From: JANQNX01 sp040217095 | GTDB taxonomy: Bacteria; Pseudomonadota; Gammaproteobacteria; Eutrophobiales; Eutrophobiaceae | Direction: 5' to 3' | Assembly: GCA_965229565.1 (NCBI GenBank) | Contig: OZ245888.1 | Span: 2,418,001 to 2,482,000 of the forward strand | DNA: 64,000 nucleotides | Part shown: one piece after another, positions 17,023-26,502 of the stretch | Numbering within the stretch: position 1 is the first letter of the stretch | How the letters are laid out: each line of letters opens with the position of its first letter | Notes under the pieces: generated by a model | What the model was told of the DNA's origin: nothing | The model's database searches: none | What the model saw: only the letters and a program-made list of their open reading frames with translations | Position numbers and translations under genes: made by a program

Positions 17023-18465
17023 ATGACTGATACGCTACAAATTGCCGAAAACGAACTGATAAATGAACGTGGGCTACAGCTCAGCGATGTACAAAATACG
17101 CTGGACCAGGTCATGTTAAGTTCTATTGATTTTGCCGATCTCTATTTTCAATCCACCCATGCTGAATCCTGGCTACTGGACGATGGCATTATCCGCGAGG
17201 GCTCACACAGCATCGACCAGGGTGTTGGCGTGCGCGCCATCAGCGGTGACAAGACCGGTTTTGCCTACTCCGATGAAATCGTACTACCGGCATTGACGCA
17301 GGCAGCTACCGCTGCACGTTCAATTGCCAGCAAGGGGCACAACCAACAAATGCGAGCATGGCAGAAGAACGCATCACCTATACTGTACAGCCAGCTTAAT
17401 CCGCTTGATTCGATCTTAACCAAGGACAAGATAGCCTTGTTGAAGCGTCTTGATGAAGCAGCCCGTGCGAAAGATGAGCGGGTAAAGCAGGTCATGATTG
17501 GACTGGTTGGTTCGCACACCACGGTGCTGATAGCCAACAGTGATGGCACGTTAAGTGCTGATGTACGTCCGTTGATACGTTTGAACGTGAATATTATCGT
17601 CGAGGACGAAGGACGTATTGAAAAAGGCGGTGCCGGTGGTGGTGGCCGCTTTGGATATGAATACTTTATTAACGAAGACCTGGCCATGGGTTATGTCGAT
17701 GAGGCGCTGGATCAGGCACTGATTAACCTGGAATCCGATCCGGCACCGGCCGGTACAATGCCGGTTGTGCTGGGACCAGGCTGGCCGGGTATCCTTTTGC
17801 ATGAAGCCATTGGTCATGGCCTGGAAGGAGATTTCAACCGCAAGAAGACCTCTGCATTCTCTGATCGCATTGGTGAACGTGTTGCCTCTCCGGAGGTGAC
17901 CGTTGTCGATGATGGCACTATTGCCCATCGTCGTGGCTCTCTGACCATCGATGATGAAGGCACACCCACGAGCAGCACTACCCTGATCGAACGCGGGGTG
18001 TTAAAAGCCTACATGCAGGACAAGCACAATGCCCGCTTGATGGGTGTAGAACCAACAGGTAACGGCCGCCGTGAATCCTACGCGCATTTACCCATGCCAC
18101 GTATGACCAACACCTACATGCTGGGTGGCAACCATGACCCGCAGGAGATCGTCGCGTCCGTTGAAAAAGGTATTTATGCCGCGCAGTTCGGCGGCGGCCA
18201 GGTCGATATTACCAACGGCAAGTTTGTATTCAGTGCCAGCCAGGCTTACAAGATCGAAAATGGCAAGATCACGACGCCCATCAAAGGCGCAACAATCATT
18301 GGTAACGGTCCGGACGTGTTAACGAGGGTGACGATGGTCGGCAATGACATGGCACTGGATTCAGGCATTGGTACCTGTGGCAAGGATGGTCAGTCTGTAC
18401 CGGTAGGTGTGGGTCAACCCACAATTCGAATCGACGACATTACTGTTGGTGGCACCAGCGTCTGA
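17023..18465 (+). CDS. tldD: Metalloprotease TldD
   Basis: A 480-residue TldD/PmbA-family protease starting MTDTLQIAENEL. The zinc-binding motif HEAIGH lies in GILLHEAIGHGLEGDF, with further conserved segments SGDKTGFAYSDE and GKFVFSASQAYKIENG. TldD works with TldE (PmbA) to cleave unfolded peptides and to mature some modified peptides. TldE is not in this window. It starts 2 bp after the nitrilase-family gene, so the two are translated from one message. Confidence 0.96.
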   Translation: MTDTLQIAENELINERGLQLSDVQNTLDQVMLSSIDFADLYFQSTHAESWLLDDGIIREGSHSIDQGVGVRAISGDKTGFAYSDEIVLPALTQAATAARSIASKGHNQQMRAWQKNASPILYSQLNPLDSILTKDKIALLKRLDEAARAKDERVKQVMIGLVGSHTTVLIANSDGTLSADVRPLIRLNVNIIVEDEGRIEKGGAGGGGRFGYEYFINEDLAMGYVDEALDQALINLESDPAPAGTMPVVLGPGWPGILLHEAIGHGLEGDFNRKKTSAFSDRIGERVASPEVTVVDDGTIAHRRGSLTIDDEGTPTSSTTLIERGVLKAYMQDKHNARLMGVEPTGNGRRESYAHLPMPRMTNTYMLGGNHDPQEIVASVEKGIYAAQFGGGQVDITNGKFVFSASQAYKIENGKITTPIKGATIIGNGPDVLTRVTMVGNDMALDSGIGTCGKDGQSVPVGVGQPTIRIDDITVGGTSV

Positions 18466-18477
18466 TAAGCAGCTTGC

Positions 18478-19623
18478 CTAATCCGGCAGGCCTTTTACCG
18501 CGATAATAACGGCGACACTGCTGATGGCAGCAGCAAACAGGAAGGTTTGCATGGAGCCGATCGACTCCCACATGTAACCACTTGCCAGTGTCCCTAGCGC
18601 CAGGCCCGCACCAAAACTGATACTGCTATAGAGTGCCTGCCCCCTGCCCTGGTGCGCCCCCCTGAATTCGCGATGAATATACTGGATGGCAACCGCATGG
18701 TAGACACCAAACGTGGCAGCATGCAGCAGCTGGGCAAATAACAGGATGGCGACACTGTCGACAAAGACGCCAATCAGCAACCAGCGCAGGCTGGCCATGA
18801 GCAGGCTCATGATCATTAACCAGCGCAGCCCCCAGGTCCTGATAACACGATGAATGACGAGGTAAACAAAGACCTCGGCAAGCACACCGATGGCCCAGGC
18901 GATTCCAATAAAACTATTGGAATAGCCGTGCTCTTCCAGGTAGATGGAAAAAAAAGTGTAGTAAGGCCCGTGACTGACCTGCACCAGGAAGCACACGATA
19001 AACAGGTAGACGACCGTGGGATGTTTGATCGTATCCATGAACGAGCGCGGGTTTTCTTCCGCCACTACCCCGTCGATCTCTGGCAGGCTCAGACTGTGCA
19101 ACCAGACAAGCGCCATTGATACAACCAGTATTGGCAACAGGTAATTGATGGGTTGCTTATCAAAAAACTGGCCCAGTGCCAGTACCCCGATAATGAAACT
19201 GATCGAACCCCAGACCCTGACCACCGTGTAGTCATGGGTATTCTCGCCCAGGTGTGACAGCGTCGTTGCCTCGATCAGCGGCAGACCGGCGCTCCAGAAG
19301 ATGGAGAAAGCAAACAGGATCAGGAACAGCGCCCAGAACTCCTGGAAGAACAATACCAGTGAGAAGAATACCAGCGTGAACAGTGAACAGAGCTGGATCA
19401 CCTTTATCCTGTTACCACGGTGATCGACCAGCCAGCCCCAGAATGGTGATGCAAATATCTTGGTTACAACGACCACGGCTGACAATATGCCTATCTGTGC
19501 GGCAGTCATGTCGATCGATTTCAGGTACAGGTTCCAGTACGGCATGAACCCGCCTATCGTCAGGAAAAAAAGGAAATAAAAACCGGACAGTCGCCAGTAT
19601 GGCAGGCCGTCAACCTTGATCAT
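18478..19623 (-). CDS. MFS transporter, HcaT-like
   Basis: A 381-residue polytopic membrane protein with about 12 hydrophobic segments and the loop SPFWGWLVDHRGNR typical of the major facilitator superfamily. The start (GLPYWRLSGFYFLFFLTIGG) resembles the HcaT phenylpropionate-type and nucleoside-symporter-like group. Its substrate cannot be assigned. Its ATG shares a base with the aroC stop (TGATG), so it is translationally coupled to aroC. The function may have nothing to do with chorismate. Confidence 0.87.
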   Translation of the reverse strand: MIKVDGLPYWRLSGFYFLFFLTIGGFMPYWNLYLKSIDMTAAQIGILSAVVVVTKIFASPFWGWLVDHRGNRIKVIQLCSLFTLVFFSLVLFFQEFWALFLILFAFSIFWSAGLPLIEATTLSHLGENTHDYTVVRVWGSISFIIGVLALGQFFDKQPINYLLPILVVSMALVWLHSLSLPEIDGVVAEENPRSFMDTIKHPTVVYLFIVCFLVQVSHGPYYTFFSIYLEEHGYSNSFIGIAWAIGVLAEVFVYLVIHRVIRTWGLRWLMIMSLLMASLRWLLIGVFVDSVAILLFAQLLHAATFGVYHAVAIQYIHREFRGAHQGRGQALYSSISFGAGLALGTLASGYMWESIGSMQTFLFAAAISSVAVIIAVKGLPD

Positions 19624-20723
19624 CAGGACTTGTTGGCGGGGATGTCGGGAGTGACTGATTTAACGTCTGCATTCTGACCACGGTGACGAAGCACGTGATC
19701 CATGATGACCAGCGCCAGCATAGCCTCGGCAATAGGCGTTGCACGGATACCGACACACGGGTCGTGACGGCCCTTGGTCACCACCTCGGTAGCATGGCCC
19801 TGCTTATCTATGGTTGCGCCGGGAAGACGAATACTCGAGGTCGGCTTCAGCGCAATACTGACAACTATATCCTGGCCAGTGGAGATTCCACCCAGCACAC
19901 CGCCGGCATTATTACCGACAAAGCCTTCTGGCGTCATGTCGTCCCTGTTTTGTGTGCCTTTTAACTCTACGACGTTAAAACCGGCACCGATCTCTACACC
20001 CTTGACCGCGTTGATGCTCATCATCGCCTTGGCGATATCGGCATCCAGTCGATCAAATATGGGTTCACCCAGACCGACCGGCATTTTTTCAGCGATGATA
20101 TTCAGCCTGGCCCCGACTGATTCACCCTCTTTACGTAGCCTGTCCATGTAATCCTCAAGAGCTGCAACACGATCAGGATCCGGACAGAAAAAGGGATTAT
20201 GGTTAACCTCGTCCCAGCCCTTGAACTCGATCTTTTCCGAGCCCAGCTGCGACAGGTAGCCGCGAATAGTCAGGCCGAATTTTTCATTGAGGTATTTTTT
20301 TGCAATCGCGCCTGCCGCAACGCGCATCGCGGTCTCGCGGGCGGAAGAGCGTCCACCACCACGATAATCACGTATGCCATATTTCTGCTGGTAGGTGTAA
20401 TCGGCATGTCCGGGACGGAACATATCCTTGATATTGCCGTAATCCCTGGACTTCTGGTCCTCGTTCTCGATCAGCAGGGCAATAGGTGTCCCCGTGGTTA
20501 CGCCCTCGAAAACGCCGGAGAGAATCCTGACCGTATCCGATTCCTTGCGCTGGGTGACATGGCGTGACTTGCCGGGCTTTCTCCTGTCCAGGTCGTGCTG
20601 CATATCTTCCTCGGATAGCGCCATCCCGGGCGGGCAGCCATCGACGATACAGACCAGGGCGGGTCCGTGACTTTCACCTGCCGTGGTGACAGTAAACAGT
20701 TTTCCGAGTGTATTTCCAGACAT
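19623..20723 (-). CDS. aroC: Chorismate synthase
   Basis: A 366-residue enzyme converting EPSP to chorismate with reduced FMN. Family signatures are present: GESHGPALVCIVDGCPPG near the start, RPGHADYTYQQKYG, and RGGGRSSARETAMRVAAGA. Length matches the family. The gene is first in a two-gene unit with the MFS transporter and is transcribed divergently from the thioredoxin-fold gene. Confidence 0.97.
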   Translation of the reverse strand: MSGNTLGKLFTVTTAGESHGPALVCIVDGCPPGMALSEEDMQHDLDRRKPGKSRHVTQRKESDTVRILSGVFEGVTTGTPIALLIENEDQKSRDYGNIKDMFRPGHADYTYQQKYGIRDYRGGGRSSARETAMRVAAGAIAKKYLNEKFGLTIRGYLSQLGSEKIEFKGWDEVNHNPFFCPDPDRVAALEDYMDRLRKEGESVGARLNIIAEKMPVGLGEPIFDRLDADIAKAMMSINAVKGVEIGAGFNVVELKGTQNRDDMTPEGFVGNNAGGVLGGISTGQDIVVSIALKPTSSIRLPGATIDKQGHATEVVTKGRHDPCVGIRATPIAEAMLALVIMDHVLRHRGQNADVKSVTPDIPANKS

Positions 20724-20818
20724 GGCGCGCTATTGTATACGGGAAGACACAGGGCGTACATGTTGAACTGTCAGGACAAAACCCTTTCAAACATATACAT
20801 GCGTTGAGAACTGTTGCG

Positions 20819-21343
20819 ATGCCAGACCTGATTAAAAAGTTTACCCTGTTACTGATGATTTGCAGCTCGGTAATTGCGCGTGCAGATGCGATGCAAATGC
20901 AGCTGGTTAACATCCAGGGCGAAAAAGAGCCATTGTCCAACTACATTGGTCAAGGTGACTGGGTGGTCGTCAATGTCTGGAGCCCAAGCTGCGGCGCCTG
21001 TGTACTCGAAATACCACGCCTGAAACAATTCATGCAGCGTAATCCTGATATCCCCGTGCTGGGTATTACCCTGGACTTCCCCAGTTTCGGTTATGGCGAT
21101 ATCAACATATTGCGCGACTTTGTCAGCACCACACCGCTGGATTACCCGTTGTTCCTGGCTGATCAGGCCCAGGCCTCGGAGGCAATCGGGCGCCACCTGG
21201 TAGGTATTCCGCTGGTGGCTATTTATCGACCCGATGGCAAACCCGTGGCGCGCTGGCCCGGCGTTATCGAGATTAACGAAATAGAAAATTTGATAAAGAC
21301 TTACGAGGAAGACACCGACCCGCTATCGGCAGGTTTCGAATAA
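20819..21343 (+). CDS. Exported TlpA-like thioredoxin-fold protein
   Basis: A 174-residue protein starting MPDLIKKFTL with an N-terminal signal sequence (LLLMICSSVIARADA). The redox motif CGAC (Cys58 and Cys61) lies in VNVWSPSCGAC, and the cis-Pro loop VGIPLVAIYRPDG is present. It is probably a periplasmic thiol-disulfide exchange protein of the TlpA/ResA group. Partners are not visible. The longer frame from 20708 overlaps the aroC start region and adds no signal. It converges on dxs with an 9-bp gap. Confidence 0.85.
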   Translation: MPDLIKKFTLLLMICSSVIARADAMQMQLVNIQGEKEPLSNYIGQGDWVVVNVWSPSCGACVLEIPRLKQFMQRNPDIPVLGITLDFPSFGYGDINILRDFVSTTPLDYPLFLADQAQASEAIGRHLVGIPLVAIYRPDGKPVARWPGVIEINEIENLIKTYEEDTDPLSAGFE

Positions 21344-21352
21344 CAGCTTTTT

Positions 21353-23254
21353 TCAGGAAGCGCTACTCAGGTGGCCTTCACGATCCGCATCATCAAGCAG
21401 GCGACTGATCTGTTCCATGACTCCTTCATAATCGAGACCGGCCTCATGCAACATGTCATCCGGTGAACCATGATGCAGAAATGTATCCGGTAAACCGATG
21501 TTGGCGACGCGCTGTTCGATACCGTGCGCAGCGATAACCTCGTTCACAGCAGAACCAGCCCCACCCTGAATTGCGTTTTCTTCCAGAGTTACAATCAAGT
21601 CATGGTTTGCACAAGCATCAATAATGCAATCTTCATCAATAGGTTTCACAAAGCGCATGTTGACTACGGTCGCATCCAGTTGCTCACCCACCTGCTCAGC
21701 TACAGCAACCATGCTGCCAAAGGCGAGGATGGCTATATGCTTACCCCTTCTCCTGGGTTCTGCCTTGCCTATGGGTAAAGCAGTCATTTCCTGCTGCACT
21801 TCCACACCCGGACCTGTTCCACGCGGATAGCGTACCGCGGCAGGGCCATTGATCTGGTAACCGGTATACAACATCTGACGACATTCGTTTTCGTCGGCCG
21901 GAGCCATCACCACCATGTTCGGCAGACAGCGCATGAAACTGAGATCGTAGGCACCATTATGTGTTGGACCATCTGCACCGACACAGCCAGCCCGGTCAAT
22001 GGCGAACAGCACCGGTAGATCCTGAACAACGACATCATGAATTAATTGATCATAGGCACGTTGTAAAAAGGTCGAATAGATCGCAACAACGGGTTTAAGG
22101 CCGTCACAGGCCATACCAGCGGCGACCGCCACGCTGTGTTGCTCGGCGATGGCGACATCGAAATATTGTTCCGGGTGTTCCTTTTCAAACCTGACCAGGC
22201 CAGAGCCCTCGCGCATGGCTGGTGTAATGGCAACGAAACGGTGGTCCTGTGCCGCCATATCACAGGCCCAGTCACCGAAAACCTTGCTGTAGGACGGGCC
22301 CGAAGCCGGTTTGCCAGTCGCCGGCTGTATCCCCTTGCAGGGATCAAACGGAGTCACGCCATGGTATTTAACCGGGTCGTCCTCCGCCGGAGCATAGCCC
22401 TTACCCTTGCGTGTAATCACATGCAGGAACTGTGGTCCATCGAGTTCTCTCACGTTTTTCAACGTGGACAACAAGGCATCCAGGTCATGACCATCAACCG
22501 GTCCAATGTAATTAAAACCAAATTCTTCAAATAACGTACCGGGTACGATCAAGCCTTTCACGTGTTCTTCTGCACGCTTGGCGATCTCCAGTGCATTGGG
22601 GATGTTGGACAATACCTTTTTGCTGCCCTTGCGCATGGTCGAATAAATCTTGCCGGAGATAAGCTGGGCAAAACGGTTAGAGAGCGCACCCACGTTCGGC
22701 GAGATAGACATGTTGTTGTCATTTAATATCACCAGCAAGTCACTATGTTTGTCACCGGCATGGTTCAGTGCTTCAAATGCCATACCGGCAGTCAGGCCAC
22801 CATCACCAATAATCGCCACACACTTCCTGTTTTGACCAGTGCGTGCAGCAGCGATAGACATGCCGAGTGCAGCACTGATTGACGTGCTGGAATGACCAAC
22901 GCCAAAGGTGTCGTACTCGCTTTCGTCCCTTTTGGGGAAAGGGGCCAGGCCGTCGCGTTTACGGATGGTATGTAAACGATCCTTACGACCGGTTAATATT
23001 TTATGTATATAAGCCTGGTGACCTACATCCCAGACCAGCCTGTCATCCGGCGTATTGTAGAGATAATGCAACGCTACCGTCAGTTCAGCTGCGCCAAGGC
23101 TGGCCGCAAAGTGGCCGCCTATCTTGCTAACTGTATGTAACAGGTATTGCCTTAATTCGTCGACAACCTGCTCGAGTTGCGACTCGGGTAACTTCCTGAG
23201 GTCCGCCGGGCTGTTAATCCGGTCAAGTAAAGGTGTATGTAATTCTTCAATCAT
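21353..23254 (-). CDS. dxs: 1-deoxy-D-xylulose-5-phosphate synthase
   Basis: A 633-residue thiamine-diphosphate enzyme, first step of the MEP isoprenoid pathway. The ThDP motif is GDGGLTAGMAFEALNHAG ending in LNDNNMSIS. The transketolase central domain contains AEQHSVAVAAGMAC and RAGCVGADGPTHNG. It condenses pyruvate and glyceraldehyde-3-phosphate. It lies divergent to the hopanoid gene hpnH across about 225 bp, so isoprenoid supply and hopanoid extension are neighbours. Confidence 0.97.
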   Translation of the reverse strand: MIEELHTPLLDRINSPADLRKLPESQLEQVVDELRQYLLHTVSKIGGHFAASLGAAELTVALHYLYNTPDDRLVWDVGHQAYIHKILTGRKDRLHTIRKRDGLAPFPKRDESEYDTFGVGHSSTSISAALGMSIAAARTGQNRKCVAIIGDGGLTAGMAFEALNHAGDKHSDLLVILNDNNMSISPNVGALSNRFAQLISGKIYSTMRKGSKKVLSNIPNALEIAKRAEEHVKGLIVPGTLFEEFGFNYIGPVDGHDLDALLSTLKNVRELDGPQFLHVITRKGKGYAPAEDDPVKYHGVTPFDPCKGIQPATGKPASGPSYSKVFGDWACDMAAQDHRFVAITPAMREGSGLVRFEKEHPEQYFDVAIAEQHSVAVAAGMACDGLKPVVAIYSTFLQRAYDQLIHDVVVQDLPVLFAIDRAGCVGADGPTHNGAYDLSFMRCLPNMVVMAPADENECRQMLYTGYQINGPAAVRYPRGTGPGVEVQQEMTALPIGKAEPRRRGKHIAILAFGSMVAVAEQVGEQLDATVVNMRFVKPIDEDCIIDACANHDLIVTLEENAIQGGAGSAVNEVIAAHGIEQRVANIGLPDTFLHHGSPDDMLHEAGLDYEGVMEQISRLLDDADREGHLSSAS

Positions 23255-23480
23255 CGGGGCACTGGAAAAAAGACTGACATTATGAATAGTGCTGTAAAGC
23301 CTTGCAAGAAAATAGATTTTCGCAGGGGTAACAGGCTATTGATATCCAAAATTGACGAATATTTCACGAAATTTTGTATATAATCTTGCAAAATTTTTGC
23401 CGAGACTGGCTGCATATGTTTTAATACTGCATCGCAGTAAGGCAACAAACTAATTTAAAATCAAATAGTTGGAGTTTTCA

Positions 23481-24614
23481 ATGGGTGTACCACTAATTCA
23501 GCAATACAGGGTAGGTAAATACATACTGGGAAAGAAGCTGCGGCGCGAGGAAAAATACCCGCTGGTTTTGATGCTGGAACCCCTGTTTCGATGCAACCTG
23601 GCCTGTTCCGGCTGCGGCAAGATTGATTACCCGAAAGAAATTCTCGACAAACGTCTCAGTTACGAAGAATGCATGCAGGCCATCGACGAGTGTGGTGCAC
23701 CGGTTGTGTCTATTGCCGGTGGTGAACCCCTGATTCACAAGGAAATGAAGCAGATTGTTGACGGCTATATCGAACGTAAGAAGTTTGTTTATCTATGTAC
23801 CAACGCCATCCTGCTGAAAAAACATATCGATGAATACACCCCGTCCCCGTACCTGACTTTTTCTATTCACCTGGATGGCAATCGTGACCGTCATGATGCC
23901 TCTGTGTGCCAGGACGGTGTCTTCGACAAGGCTGTTGACGTAATCAAGCTCGCCCGCGACAAGGGCTTCCGTGTCACGATTAACTGTACCCTGTTCCAGG
24001 GAGAATCAGCCGAGGAAGTTTCGGAGTTCATGGACATGGCGATGGAACTCGGTGTTGAAGGTGTCACTATCTCACCGGGGTACAACTATGAACGCGCACC
24101 GAAACAGGATGTTTTCCTGAAAAAGGAAGAAAGCAAACAACTGTTTCGTAATATCTTCAAGCTGGGTAAAGGTAAGGATTGGCGTTTCAACCAGTCATCC
24201 CTGTACCTGGATTTCCTGGCAGGCAACCAGACCTACCAGTGCACGCCATGGGGTAACCCCACGCGCAATGTATTTGGTTGGCAGAAACCATGCTACCTTC
24301 TGGTAGGTGAAGGTTATGCCTCTACCTTTAAGGGTCTGATGGAAGAAACCGAGTGGGACAATTACGGTACTGGTCGCAACCCGAAATGTACCAGTTGCAT
24401 GGTGCATTGTGGTTATGAAGCAACTGCGGTCGACGACACCTTTACCTCGCCGTTAAAGGCCCTGAAGGTTTTCCTGAAAGGTCCCCGTACCGAGGGTGAC
24501 ATGGCCCCGGAACTGCCGGTTCTCTATGATGACGACGCCGTCTCCAAGCCAAAACTGGTGGCTGAAGGTGAAGCAACCAGTCGCAGCTGTGGTAGTAGCA
24601 AACAAGTAGCCTGA
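23481..24614 (+). CDS. hpnH: Radical SAM adenosyl-hopene synthase HpnH
   Basis: 377 residues from ATG 23481, preceded by GGAG at 6-nt spacing; the TTG at 23469 was rejected. The radical SAM cluster is CNLACSGC (C38-x3-C42-x2-C45), followed by AGGEPL. C-terminal cysteines lie in CTSCMVHCGYE. HpnH joins a 5'-deoxyadenosyl group to diploptene, the first committed step to extended C35 bacteriohopanepolyols. The upstream region has an AT-rich TATAAT (23379-23384) with TTGACG 21 nt ahead, too far for a standard promoter. hpnB overlaps its stop. Confidence 0.95.
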   Translation: MGVPLIQQYRVGKYILGKKLRREEKYPLVLMLEPLFRCNLACSGCGKIDYPKEILDKRLSYEECMQAIDECGAPVVSIAGGEPLIHKEMKQIVDGYIERKKFVYLCTNAILLKKHIDEYTPSPYLTFSIHLDGNRDRHDASVCQDGVFDKAVDVIKLARDKGFRVTINCTLFQGESAEEVSEFMDMAMELGVEGVTISPGYNYERAPKQDVFLKKEESKQLFRNIFKLGKGKDWRFNQSSLYLDFLAGNQTYQCTPWGNPTRNVFGWQKPCYLLVGEGYASTFKGLMEETEWDNYGTGRNPKCTSCMVHCGYEATAVDDTFTSPLKALKVFLKGPRTEGDMAPELPVLYDDDAVSKPKLVAEGEATSRSCGSSKQVA

Positions 24615-25729
24615 TGACGCTGACTCTCCTGGCTGTATTGCCAGGATTGTTAATCTGGATTGCTATCCTGCTGTTGCCCTGGAGACCATGGGCAACCACT
24701 GAATCGCTTGATGCCGTTCAAACCCGGCCAGACGCTGATCTTTCTGACATCACCGTTCTCATCCCTGCCCGTAACGAGGCCGAGACCATCGGCATTACGC
24801 TCGGCACACTGAAACAACAGGGGCATGGCCTCAAAGTCATCCTGGTTGACGACCAGTCTGACGATGACACGGTAAAAAAGGCTCAGCAAGTACAGCTCGA
24901 AAACCTGACCATCATTCCCGGGCAACCATTGGCCGAGGGCTGGAGTGGCAAGTTGTGGGCACTTGAGCAAGGCCGACGGCATATCTCTACCCGCTATATG
25001 ATTCTGCTTGATGCAGATATCTCACTGGCAGATGGCATGATTGCCACGGTTGCCGACAAGGTCATGACAGATGAACTGCAAATGTTGTCGCTAATGGCCA
25101 ACCTGAAAATGAAAACAGGCTGGGAGAGATTTCTTATGCCTGCCTTTATCTTCTTTTTTAAACTGCTATACCCATTTCATCTTTCCAATAAAAAAGGAAA
25201 CAGCATGGCTGCGGCCGCGGGTGGTTTTATCTGGCTTGAAACGGGCGTGCTGGAACAGCTTGGCGGCTTTACCTGTATCAAAAATGCCCTGATAGATGAC
25301 TGCAGCCTCGCCAGCCAGGTAAAAAAAGCGGGGCATCGCACATGGACAGGACTGACTCACTCGGTCTCAAGCATCCGTAGTTACGAAGACCTGTCGACCA
25401 TATGGCTGATGGTCACACGCACCGCATATACCCAGTTATTCTACTCGCCCCTGCTGCTGTTATTGTGCACGCTATTGATGCTGGCAGCGTTCGTATTGCC
25501 GCTACTGGCACTGACCAGTTTGCAGTGGTCCGTGTTCATCTGCGGACTCCTGACGCTGGCACTTCAGGTCGCTTGTTATCTGCCCACCCTGCGCTATTAC
25601 GAACTACCGACCGGCTACGCCCTGACACTGCCATTCGCCGGTATCCTCTACCTGCTTATGACCTTGCACTCGGCCTGGCGCCATTACTTTGGCAGCGGTG
25701 CAAGTTGGAAAGGTCGCGACTATAAATGA
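24614..25729 (+). CDS. hpnB: Hopene-associated glycosyltransferase HpnB
   Basis: A 371-residue GT2-family membrane glycosyltransferase. An N-terminal hydrophobic segment is followed by ITVLIPARNEAETIG, the nucleotide-sugar Asp in LLDADI, and the HpnB-typical GWSGKLWALEQG. C-terminal hydrophobic segments (about 275-350) end in the family tail SWKGRDYK. It is thought to modify hopanoid headgroups, but its substrate is not firmly known. Its ATG overlaps the hpnH TGA (TGATG), so the two are coupled. Confidence 0.9.
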   Translation: MTLTLLAVLPGLLIWIAILLLPWRPWATTESLDAVQTRPDADLSDITVLIPARNEAETIGITLGTLKQQGHGLKVILVDDQSDDDTVKKAQQVQLENLTIIPGQPLAEGWSGKLWALEQGRRHISTRYMILLDADISLADGMIATVADKVMTDELQMLSLMANLKMKTGWERFLMPAFIFFFKLLYPFHLSNKKGNSMAAAAGGFIWLETGVLEQLGGFTCIKNALIDDCSLASQVKKAGHRTWTGLTHSVSSIRSYEDLSTIWLMVTRTAYTQLFYSPLLLLLCTLLMLAAFVLPLLALTSLQWSVFICGLLTLALQVACYLPTLRYYELPTGYALTLPFAGILYLLMTLHSAWRHYFGSGASWKGRDYK

Positions 25730-25788
25730 TGCAACAATCGGCATCTTTATGACTCAAAGTTAGCAAGCAAGATAGAAGGATAGATTCA

Positions 25789-26412
25789 ATGCATATTTCC
25801 GGTTCAATCCGTCAATACCTGATAAAAACAATCTTGAGCAGCATGCTGCTACTGGCATTTCAACAAGCGGTTGCCGCTGACACAGCCATTTCAGCCCCGG
25901 TGGATAAGCTGCATAGCGTTCTGCTGGAAAACATGAAACAGGCGGGAGAGCAGGACTTTGCTGGCCGTTATGACAGCCTGGAGCCAGTGGTTGCGGCAAA
26001 TTTTGACACGCCCTTGATCAGCAAGGTAATTCTGGGGCGTTACTGGAGAGAACTGGATGAGCAAACGCAGCAGGATTTTATCAATTTATTCCGGGAGTTG
26101 ACTGTTGCGACCTACGCCAATCGTTTTGATAGCTATGGCGGTCACCACTTTAATACTGTTGCCGTTGAGGACTTGAGAAAAGAGCGACACCTTGTTAAAA
26201 CCGAGTTGCAGGCGGCAGGCGAGAAACCAGTGTCGCTGGACTACATCGTGCAGAACAGTGAAGACGGCTGGAAGATCATCAGCGTCATAGCAAACGGGGT
26301 AAATGACCTTTCTTTGAAACGGGCAGAATACGGCACCGTCATCAAGGACAAGGGTTTCGACAGCCTGGTGGAGGATATCCGCAAACAAATCGACTCATTA
26401 AAACCAGGCTGA
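25789..26412 (+). CDS. hpnM: Hopanoid-associated MlaC-like lipid-binding protein HpnM
   Basis: A 207-residue exported protein of the Ttg2D/MlaC family. The signal peptide is about residues 10-30 (LIKTILSSMLLLAFQQAVAA). Family segments include VVAANFDTPLISKVILGRYW and SLDYIVQNSEDGWKIISVIANGVNDLSL. It should carry lipid, here probably hopanoid or phospholipid, across the periplasm. It follows hpnB by 59 bp and precedes mlaA, its outer-membrane partner. No Mla ABC transporter or HpnN-type exporter is in the window. Confidence 0.88.
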   Translation: MHISGSIRQYLIKTILSSMLLLAFQQAVAADTAISAPVDKLHSVLLENMKQAGEQDFAGRYDSLEPVVAANFDTPLISKVILGRYWRELDEQTQQDFINLFRELTVATYANRFDSYGGHHFNTVAVEDLRKERHLVKTELQAAGEKPVSLDYIVQNSEDGWKIISVIANGVNDLSLKRAEYGTVIKDKGFDSLVEDIRKQIDSLKPG

Positions 26413-26502
26413 CCGCGACATCAAGAACTATAAATTGTGTCCTCTCGCAAGCTGTGTCAATATTCCGAAAAAAAATATTTATCGTTTACAGAGAGAAACA
26501 CC